The notes under the pieces: model-generated
What the model was told of the DNA's origin: nothing
The model's input: the letters and a program-made list of their open reading frames with translations, nothing else
The model's database searches: none
Position numbers and translations under genes: made by a program
NCBI GenBank assembly: GCA_039820585.1
Contig: JBCBPV010000010.1
Span: forward strand, 1-64,000
DNA from: JBCBGF01 sp039820585
GTDB lineage: Bacteria; Pseudomonadota; Alphaproteobacteria; Rhodobacterales; Rhodobacteraceae
Reading direction: 5' to 3'
DNA: 64,000 bases
Part shown: positions 57,809 through 64,000 of the stretch, one piece after another
Layout of the letters: every line of letters begins with the position of its first letter
Position numbering within the stretch: position 1 is the first letter of the stretch

Positions 57809-58453
57809 TCACAGAAGGGGCCCGCCCAGCCAAATGACACCTTGTGCGAGGGCCAGGGCGGGGGCGAGCGGTTGCTCGGTGAGCGGCGTGGCGGTGCTGT
57901 CGGCGCCCCGCAGGCGCATGGTGGCCCCGGTGGCCCATTGCACCGCGATGCCGCAAACAGTGAGGATCAGCACATCAGGGATGAGGCTTGGCCCCAGCCA
58001 AGCCACTGTGCCCGCCAGCAGCACCACATCGCCCCCGCCCAACAAGTTGCCGCCGCGCCCACGGGTCAGCAGGCCGACGAATAGGCCTATCGCGATCACA
58101 AGGGCGGCGGCGCCCGCGTGGATCCAGATGAGACCGGGATAGGTGGCGGCATGGGCGAGGCCCAAAGCGATCATCGGGACCGACAGCGCATCGGGAACCG
58201 TGCGCGTTGCTCCGTCGATGGCGGCGAGGGCGGCGAGGCCCAGGACCATGACAAGTGTCCAGAGGGCAAAGGCCACTGTAACCGCAGCGGCGGTAAGCAG
58301 CCAGGCAAGCGCGCCGCAGGCCGCCGCGAAGACGATGGTTGCAGGCAGACCGGGACGCAGGCCGTCGAATTTGGTGGCAAGCAGCAGCCCTGCGAAGACG
58401 GCGAGGCCGACGAGCAGGGCCAGTGCGATTGGGGCCAGAGACGCGCCCGTCAC
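57809..58453 (-). CDS. A24-family prepilin peptidase-like membrane protein (CpaA type)
   Basis: 214 residues from the GTG at 58453 (GTGA overlap with the caspase gene). Six or so membrane segments. The two catalytic aspartates of A24 peptidases are in AAIDGATRTVPDALSVPMIA and NLLGGGDVVLLAGTVAWLGP (GGGD). The N-terminal methylase domain of PilD is absent, as in CpaA/TadV. It would cut or process Flp-type prepilins, but no pilin gene is in the window, so its substrate may be a product of this operon or of a remote tad locus. Confidence 0.82.
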   Translation of the reverse strand: MTGASLAPIALALLVGLAVFAGLLLATKFDGLRPGLPATIVFAAACGALAWLLTAAAVTVAFALWTLVMVLGLAALAAIDGATRTVPDALSVPMIALGLAHAATYPGLIWIHAGAAALVIAIGLFVGLLTRGRGGNLLGGGDVVLLAGTVAWLGPSLIPDVLILTVCGIAVQWATGATMRLRGADSTATPLTEQPLAPALALAQGVIWLGGPLL

Positions 58454-60087
58454 CGCGCCGCGCTGTGAAACGGGAACACGGCGATGCGGTTGCCGTTTCC
58501 AGATGCGAGCGTTGCGCTGAGCGTATTCCACAACGCCCGGACATCGGTGCTGCCGTCCTTGGCTTGCAGCGCGGCGATCAGGTCGTCTGCCGGTCCATCA
58601 GTTTCCAGCGCCAGAATATGGTCGGCCCCGAACGGCGCTCCCACTTGCAACGGCAAGCCCAGCGGGTTGGTCGGGGGCAAGACGGCGGGATCGTTGATGC
58701 CAATGGCCGGGTCGCGCACGGGGTAGAGGTAGGCCAACTCACCCGTGGATGCGATGTTCATCAGCGCCACATGCGACGTCTGGCGGCCCGAGACCTGCAC
58801 GGTCACGATATCGCCGCCGCGATAGGTCCGGTCGCCATCGGCAAACCCGACCTCAAGCGTGGCATCCCTCGCGATCTGGCGCAGGGCGCGGGTGACGCGG
58901 GCCTTATCGGCCGTGGCCTGCACCGCGTCGAAGAAGGCGACAGGCGCCTGCGGCCCAATCTCGCGGATCACATCGCCCACCATAGAACGGATCGTACCGT
59001 CCCGCAGGCTGAGCACCAGATCGGCATTGGCGGGCGCTTCGATCAGGCGAACGCCGTCCAGGTCGCGCAGCAAGGCCTCTGCCGGGGCGCCCCCGTCATG
59101 GGCCAGCACGATCGGGGGCAGGGCGTCGAAGGCGTCGCCGGGTTGGGTAGTAGCGGTGGGCAGGTCATCGCCGGGACCGGGAACAATCACGGGTACGTTC
59201 TGCGGGGTGTCGCCGGGCCCAAGTGCGAACAACACGCTGTCCACCCGCCCAGAGGGTGAGACCTGAGGGGTCTGGATGCCTTGCGAGACGTCGCGCACTT
59301 TGCGGCGCACATATTCCTCGATCTCGGCCTTGGTGATGTCGCCGTTCCCGTCGGCATCTGCGCCACCCCGGATCCCTGAGGCGAAGGAATAGCTCAGCGC
59401 GCCACGCGGTTTCCCGTCGATCAGGAACTCGGGCACTTTGTTGGCATCGTCCACCGCGGCCAGAAACAGCGCCACATCCTCGCGCCCGTCGGATGCCGGG
59501 GTTGCGGGCGGCGGGGGCGGCAGAGGGTCATTTTCCATCTCGTTTGGCGAGACGTAGCGATAGCCCAGGATCGGGCGCACATTTCGCGACAGCGTGCCGG
59601 AATGGCAGGCATCGGCGACGATGATGATCTGGGTGTCAGGGGTCAGCGCGATCAGTTCGGCGATCTCATCATCGCGAATGCGCTCGCCCGCGTCAGTGCC
59701 ATAGGGTGAGAAGCCCGACAGGATCAGCGTCTCATCCCGCCCGTCATCCTCATTGCCGGGATAATGCTCGGGCTCATTCGACCCGTGGCCTGCATAGCTG
59801 ACCACCAGACGATCCCCCGGACCGACCTTATCCGCCAGCGAGCGCCAGGTGGATAGGATCGCCTCGCGCGAGGCGTCGTGGTTCAGAAGCATCGTCACCT
59901 CGGCCCCGATCCCGGTCAGCGCGTCGGCGATATCAAGCGCATCGTTCACCGCGCCGTCCAGGTCCGAGATATGATCGTAATCGTCGATCCCGATCACCAG
60001 ACCGAATGTGCGGTTGGCAGCAAAGGCGGGCAGGGCGGTCGTGGCCGCCAGCCCCAAGGCCAGACATCCCGCGAGAAGGCGCATCAC
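58450..60087 (-). CDS. Caspase-like (C14) peptidase with EF-hand and C-terminal DUF4384-like domain
   Basis: 545 residues. Signal peptide (AGCLALGLAATTALPAFA), so exported. Caspase p20-like domain: FGLVIGIDDYDHISDLDGAV, catalytic His in LVVSYAGHGSNE (near 102) and catalytic Cys in IIIVADACHSGTLSR (near 160). A single EF-hand-like loop DADGNGDITKAEIEEY follows (near 255). After a Pro-rich linker, the C-terminal part (GGDIVTVQVSGRQTSHVALM, STGELAYLYPVRDPAIGIND) is the DUF4384 beta-sandwich found behind bacterial caspases. It shares a 4-bp ATGA overlap with the OmpA gene. Likely a periplasmic Ca-regulated protease. Confidence 0.88.
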   Translation of the reverse strand: MMRLLAGCLALGLAATTALPAFAANRTFGLVIGIDDYDHISDLDGAVNDALDIADALTGIGAEVTMLLNHDASREAILSTWRSLADKVGPGDRLVVSYAGHGSNEPEHYPGNEDDGRDETLILSGFSPYGTDAGERIRDDEIAELIALTPDTQIIIVADACHSGTLSRNVRPILGYRYVSPNEMENDPLPPPPPATPASDGREDVALFLAAVDDANKVPEFLIDGKPRGALSYSFASGIRGGADADGNGDITKAEIEEYVRRKVRDVSQGIQTPQVSPSGRVDSVLFALGPGDTPQNVPVIVPGPGDDLPTATTQPGDAFDALPPIVLAHDGGAPAEALLRDLDGVRLIEAPANADLVLSLRDGTIRSMVGDVIREIGPQAPVAFFDAVQATADKARVTRALRQIARDATLEVGFADGDRTYRGGDIVTVQVSGRQTSHVALMNIASTGELAYLYPVRDPAIGINDPAVLPPTNPLGLPLQVGAPFGADHILALETDGPADDLIAALQAKDGSTDVRALWNTLSATLASGNGNRIAVFPFHSAAR

Positions 60088-60986
60088 TCGGCGCTAAACG
60101 CGACGCGGCGGGCGATGCGGTGATGTTCTTCCGAATCCGCCTCGATCCCGATGGGCGGTTCGGGCACCTGCGTCTCGCCGTAGGCCGCGATCTCGATCTC
60201 GCCGTCAAAGCCTGCCGCGCGCAGGAATTCCGCCAGAGCCATCGCACGCGCCTCGGACAGGCCCATGTTGTAGCCTGCATCACCCACCGGGTCGGTGTGG
60301 CCTGCCAGACGGACCGAAGATGGCGACAGCATCATCACATGATCGGCCAAAGCATTGGCATAGCTGAGGCCGGTGTCGTCGAAATCGGTGCTGTCGAAGG
60401 CAAACGTGATCGGCAGTGGCACCTCTTCCACGGTGAAACCGCGGATCTTGGTCTTGAAGATGCCGCCCGCCTCCCCGCTGCGCGTGGAGGGCATGGAGAC
60501 CGGCGTATCGGCCAGCGCCACGGCGGCAGAGGCCAGTTCATAGATCTCGGCAATCTCTTCATCGGTGGCCTCATGGCTCGGGTCGCCATCCACAAGCTCA
60601 TTCAGGGCCAGTTGGAACGAGGTCGCCGCGGGGGCATAGTTCTGCAACTCCCAATCAAGCCGCCCAAGTTCGGCATAGCTGCGCCAGTGCTTTTCATAGG
60701 CTAGTGCCTGCTCCAGCGCCTCGCGCCGCAACTGGGGTGTCTCCGCCCCATTCACCGCGAACAGGAAGCTTTCCCGCGCCAGATAGTCGCCCACCCACTC
60801 GCGTAACGCGTCATCGCAGGCCGCACTGACCGAGATTTCTTCGAACAGCTCTGCCGCGCGCGGGGCATCGTCGCCCTGAACCGCGGCGACGACCGCGTCG
60901 TACTGGGCGCAGGCGTGGGCCGCGCCAAAGCTGGCGATGGTCAGGCCAGCCGCAAGGGCGATCCGTTGGACGTTGGCAGCAATCAT
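60084..60986 (-). CDS. Periplasmic OmpA-domain protein with N-terminal TPR-like region
   Basis: 300 residues from the ATG at 60986 (AAAAGGAGTCAACGTG upstream). Signal peptide (IALAAGLTIASFGAAHA). Helical N-terminal half (QGDDAPRAAELFEEISVSAA, EALEQALAYEKHWRSYAELG, RLDWELQNYAPAATSFQLAL) with TPR-like repeats, then an OmpA_C domain: FAFDSTDFDDTGLSYANALA, RLAGHTDPVGDAGYNMGLSE and RARAMALAEFLRAAGF-type ending EHHRIARRVAFSAE. OmpA domains bind peptidoglycan, so it may anchor the caspase module in the cell wall. Stop overlaps the next start. Confidence 0.88.
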   Translation of the reverse strand: MIAANVQRIALAAGLTIASFGAAHACAQYDAVVAAVQGDDAPRAAELFEEISVSAACDDALREWVGDYLARESFLFAVNGAETPQLRREALEQALAYEKHWRSYAELGRLDWELQNYAPAATSFQLALNELVDGDPSHEATDEEIAEIYELASAAVALADTPVSMPSTRSGEAGGIFKTKIRGFTVEEVPLPITFAFDSTDFDDTGLSYANALADHVMMLSPSSVRLAGHTDPVGDAGYNMGLSEARAMALAEFLRAAGFDGEIEIAAYGETQVPEPPIGIEADSEEHHRIARRVAFSAE

Positions 60987-61015
60987 CACGTTGACTCCTT
61001 TTCTGGCCGCGCGGG

Positions 61016-62575
61016 TCATTCTGCGATCCGGTAGGGCAGGTAGGTCGCAGACCACTCTACCGCAGAATTGCCGGTTGGGGTGGCCTGCAGTCTCAAAAGA
61101 TCTTGAGCAATCTCGTACAGATACTGCCCTGCATTGGGGATCGGGCCGCCTTTGATGTTCTCGGGCAAAAGCGCCGTGAGGTTGGGCAGTTCGTCCTCGA
61201 TGAAGAGCGCCAGCAAAAAGCCCTCGCCCGCTGGTTCGCTGACCCGGATCTGCAAGGGGCGGCCACTGGTGCTGAGACCATTTGGAATTGTCAGAGTCTG
61301 GCCCGCGCTCATCTCGGTTGTGCCTTCTTGAGACAGGGCCGAAGGATAGACCTGCGCCAGCTCGCCCTTGGGGTTGATGTCGAGGATCACCAGCGTGCCA
61401 GGGGCATCCGCCTTGGCCTCAAACGTCACAATGTCGCCTAGGGCCATCTCCGTGCCGGTGGGGATCGAAAGGCTCAGGTTGGCAGTGTTGCTGGGCGTGA
61501 AGAGGTCTGTGACAAAGCCAAGCGCTTCAGCATAACCGCCCGCCGCTTCTGTCGTGACCGAGGGGCCGGTGACAGGCGCGTTCGGGGTTGGCGCGATAGT
61601 GTCGGGCAATTCGATTGTGGTCGGCAGCGCCTGCGGATCGGCCAGCATCGCATCGACATTGGCCACAACTTCTTCCACCGCGCCCGAGAAATGCGGGGTC
61701 AGGCCCATGCCGGTCATCGCACAGTCGGGTGTCGTGCCGCACCACGCCTCTGACTGGGCGCGCAGGAAGGTCAGCAATTCGGCGTTGGTGATCGTGCCGT
61801 TGCCGTTGGCATCGGCCATGCCATCCGCGATGCCGTCCATGAAGGCATCGGTGAAGACGCCGCTTTGGGTGGATTCCCAAGCGAACTGACCGGGGGCCGA
61901 GGCCGCCCAGATGTCGCGCGGGGCCTTGCCCGCGCCGAACGGCGCCTCAAGGAAGCTTTCGGCGTTGAGCGGTGCCGGACCGCTGCGCAGCTTAGCTCCG
62001 CTTGGGTCACGGTCACCGTCCAGCGTGACACCGCGCGTGGCGACCGTGTCGGCGGAGGCGGTGCGATAGCTCATGTCGCCGTCGTTCGAGGCGTCAATCA
62101 CCAGCGTCACGTCACGGTCGGGGATCAGGTCGAGGATGTCGGCAAAGGCGTCCTCGGGCATCTTGCCCAGAAGCGAGGCGGCGTCATAGGCCAAAAGCAC
62201 TTCGGTCAGCCCATCGGCTTCCTGGCTGCCGCGGCCTGCAATGCGCGAGCCGAGGCCCGAGAAGTAGAAGACAACGCGATCGCCGGGGGCGGTTTCGCCC
62301 ACCAGACGGTCAATCAGCGTGTCCATGATCGCGCCCGAGGTGGCGGCTTCGTCCATGAGCAGGGTGATTTCAGAGGGTTCAAAGTCCCACTGCTCGATCA
62401 GGAAATCATGGAACCGCTGCGCATCGCGCGTGGCGTGGTGCAGCGGGCGTTCTAGCCCAAGCGCGGGATAGCTGTCGATCCCCACCACCAGCGCCCGGTC
62501 GCCTGCCAGCGCGGGCAGGGCTGCGCCAAAGGCGAGGGCCGCGACCGCGAGCGTTTTTGTCAGACGTGAGATCAT
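61016..62575 (-). CDS. Caspase-like protein with both catalytic residues lost (pseudo-caspase)
   Basis: 519 residues from the ATG at 62575. Signal peptide (TLAVAALAFGAALPALAG). The same layout as the neighbouring caspase: DRALVVGIDSYPALGLERPL, catalytic-His strand replaced (VVFYFSGLGSRI, Leu where GHG has His, near 106), catalytic-Cys strand replaced (LVIDASNDGDMS, Ser where DACHSG has Cys, near 162), an EF-hand-like DANGNGTITNAELLTF, then a DUF4384-like C-terminus (GTEMALGDIVTFEAKADAPG, GELAQVYPSALSQEG). It should be catalytically dead and act as a regulator, decoy or scaffold for the active paralogue. Its ATG overlaps the SUMF1 stop (ATGA). Confidence 0.87.
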   Translation of the reverse strand: MISRLTKTLAVAALAFGAALPALAGDRALVVGIDSYPALGLERPLHHATRDAQRFHDFLIEQWDFEPSEITLLMDEAATSGAIMDTLIDRLVGETAPGDRVVFYFSGLGSRIAGRGSQEADGLTEVLLAYDAASLLGKMPEDAFADILDLIPDRDVTLVIDASNDGDMSYRTASADTVATRGVTLDGDRDPSGAKLRSGPAPLNAESFLEAPFGAGKAPRDIWAASAPGQFAWESTQSGVFTDAFMDGIADGMADANGNGTITNAELLTFLRAQSEAWCGTTPDCAMTGMGLTPHFSGAVEEVVANVDAMLADPQALPTTIELPDTIAPTPNAPVTGPSVTTEAAGGYAEALGFVTDLFTPSNTANLSLSIPTGTEMALGDIVTFEAKADAPGTLVILDINPKGELAQVYPSALSQEGTTEMSAGQTLTIPNGLSTSGRPLQIRVSEPAGEGFLLALFIEDELPNLTALLPENIKGGPIPNAGQYLYEIAQDLLRLQATPTGNSAVEWSATYLPYRIAE

Positions 62576-63999
62576 TCCCAACCCTCCACATCCCGCGCGC
62601 AGCGGAAGCCGAAATCGACGCCAGGGGCATTCTCTGGCACCGTGATCCGGGCCGAGATCCGCAGGTCGGCGGGATTGGCCGTGTTCCACGAGCCACCTTT
62701 CAGAACACCGCCATCGGCGCCCGTCACCCATTCGCGTGCATTCCCGGCAAGACCGGTCATGCCTTCGGGCGTGTCACCGCCAGCTGCTGTTACGGGCTGT
62801 GGCAAACGGCGGGTCGGCGTTGCCGCGCCCCGCCAGACCGTGTCACTGTCGGCCCAGTCGCCCCAGGGAAAGCTGCGATCCCCGCCGCCACGGGCGGCGT
62901 ATTCCCATTCTGCCTCGGTCGGAAGCCGGCTTTCGGCCCACGTGCAATATGCTGATGCGTCATTCATGGACACAGACGTAACAGGCAAATCGGGGTTGGT
63001 GCGGTATGTCGTATTATTTCCGCCAGGCGTGGCCCAGGTGTAATCGCCCGAGATAAAGCGCGCCTCACCGCTGGATGTCAGCGCGATCACGCGGTTTGCG
63101 GTTTCGGCATCGGTGGTATAGCCGGTTGCCGCCACGAACTGCGCAAACTCGCCCACGCTCACCTCATCGGCATCAATCTCAAACGGTGTCACGGTGGCGT
63201 TGCGCTGGCCTTCGCTTGGCGAGCGTGCGGCGGGGCAGGCATCGTCTGGGATCGGTGCATCGGTTCGGCAAAGTGCGACGGCGGCGGCAAGCGCGGTGGC
63301 GCTGTCGCCCAGCGTGACCGTGCGAGGGACAGCGCCGCCTGCGCTGTCATCAGCCTCGCCCCTCGCTGCATTTGTGAACGCGGTGGCGGCTGCGACGTAG
63401 AGCTCGGTTGCCTCGACATAGATTTCGGCCTCAAAGGCGGTGTCTCCCTGGGCGCTGAGATCATCGGCGCGGATGTATTCGGCAGCGGCCTCTCGCCCCT
63501 CTGCGGCGGTGCGAGCGGTGGTCATGGCTTCTTTGGCGGCGTTTGCCTCAGTTTCGACTTTGGCGAACAGCTCATCGAAGGACGAAGTTGCCTCATCGAA
63601 GATCCGCGTTGCATCTTCATACGCGCGGTCCCGCTGGCGTGCGCGGCCAGCCTCTAGCGCGGTCTCGGCCTCGCCCATGGCCAGGGCGCCGCTTCGCACC
63701 ACACGGGCGGCGGCCAGATCGGCGGTCTGGATGGCGGTCTCTGTCGCGGCGGAAGCCTCGTCAATGGCGGCCATGGCCATCTCTGCGGAAGTGATGGCGC
63801 CTTGGGCCTCTGCAATCGCAGTTTCCGCGTCTCCGCCCGCCAGCGCCGCTTCGGCGTTTGCCAGGCTTCGTTCGGCACTGCCCAGTGCGGTTTGCGATGC
63901 GGTGGAGGCAATCTCGGCCCCCGCCAGCCGCGCGTCCGTTACCCGCTGGTCGGCATTGCGGATCGCGGCAAACGTGTCGGTCATGCCCGCGAGCTGATC
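62572..63999 (-). CDS. SUMF1/FGE-domain protein with N-terminal coiled coil (5' partial)
   Basis: The minus-strand frame is open to the right window edge (Asp-Gln-Leu-Ala-Gly before the first visible Met at 63984), so the N-terminus is missing; family members of this layout often begin with a kinase or membrane anchor. Visible part: Ala/Glu-rich helical coil (about 200 residues: RSLANAEAALAGGDAETAIA, AAIDEASAATETAIQTADLA), then the formylglycine-generating-enzyme (SUMF1) fold: VTPFEIDADEVSVGEFAQFV, WAESRLPTEAEWEYAARGGG, GLAGNAREWVTGADGGVLKG and GFRCARD. Many bacterial SUMF1 domains are ligand-binding rather than catalytic. First visible gene of the caspase operon. Confidence 0.87.
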   Translation of the reverse strand, partial: DQLAGMTDTFAAIRNADQRVTDARLAGAEIASTASQTALGSAERSLANAEAALAGGDAETAIAEAQGAITSAEMAMAAIDEASAATETAIQTADLAAARVVRSGALAMGEAETALEAGRARQRDRAYEDATRIFDEATSSFDELFAKVETEANAAKEAMTTARTAAEGREAAAEYIRADDLSAQGDTAFEAEIYVEATELYVAAATAFTNAARGEADDSAGGAVPRTVTLGDSATALAAAVALCRTDAPIPDDACPAARSPSEGQRNATVTPFEIDADEVSVGEFAQFVAATGYTTDAETANRVIALTSSGEARFISGDYTWATPGGNNTTYRTNPDLPVTSVSMNDASAYCTWAESRLPTEAEWEYAARGGGDRSFPWGDWADSDTVWRGAATPTRRLPQPVTAAGGDTPEGMTGLAGNAREWVTGADGGVLKGGSWNTANPADLRISARITVPENAPGVDFGFRCARDVEGWE

Positions 64000-64000
64000 G

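Overview
The window is a GC-rich chromosomal segment of an alphaproteobacterium, most likely a member of the Rhodobacterales (Roseobacter-type). Evidence: an alphaproteobacterial-style tRNA-His (A73, no encoded G-1), a GapR/DUF2312 gene, DUF6476 beside an RluA-type synthase, a RpoH sigma factor, an ScfR-type regulator, a CbrA-like solute-symporter histidine kinase and a SqrR/BigR-type persulfide repressor. No assignment below comes from a database search; all are from reading the translated sequence.

Layout. 1-2.8 kb: 3' part of a CheB/CheR-PAS-HWE sensor kinase and its response regulator. 2.9-5.5 kb: three-subunit periplasmic FAD (GMC) dehydrogenase with a cytochrome c and a Tat-exported small subunit. 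5.5-11.7 kb: esterase, DUF998 protein, two small anchored proteins, two MscS-type channels, a zinc metallopeptidase. 11.7-18.95 kb: a mosaic accessory island with lower GC in part, made of recombination debris (inactivated tyrosine integrase, 3' piece of a tRNA-fMet acting as attachment site, serine-recombinase tail, IS5-family element with TA target duplication), a nonsense-interrupted AIPR defence protein, an unknown gene followed by an XRE regulator, and a compact module of four small genes whose -10-like boxes sit 6-7 nt before the ATG. It ends at tRNA-His. 19-24 kb: housekeeping (phosphodiesterase, RluD-like, RpoH, Gfo/Idh/MocA). 24-28.6 kb: a membrane Ser/Thr kinase with two LysM/solute-binding proteins. 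28.7-34.4 kb: oligoendopeptidase F, ATP-dependent ligase with its exonuclease, a 3-hydroxyisobutyrate-dehydrogenase-like enzyme.

34.5-39.7 kb: a complete branched-chain amino-acid-type (Liv) ABC importer. 39.9-45.8 kb: ScfR regulator, response regulator, symporter-kinase, FliM-like SpoA protein. 45.8-48.4 kb: persulfide/thiosulfate operon (dioxygenase, YeeE/YedE halves, TIGR01244 phosphatase-like protein) under a divergent SqrR/BigR repressor. 48.5-52 kb: small conserved proteins, a DksA-like zinc-finger protein behind a good FNR-type box, and a bifunctional FadJ. 52-55.2 kb: SnoaL-fold proteins, GapR, a sulfotransferase-like protein, tRNA-Thr. 55.5-56.6 kb: a decayed IS1182-type transposase. 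56.9-64 kb: an unknown gene and a tightly overlapping operon of SUMF1/FGE-domain protein, pseudo-caspase, OmpA-domain protein, apparently active caspase-like peptidase and an A24 prepilin peptidase.

The strongest candidates for something undescribed are the caspase/pseudo-caspase/SUMF1/OmpA operon, the kinase plus LysM-binding-protein trio, and the apparently leaderless module next to tRNA-His.
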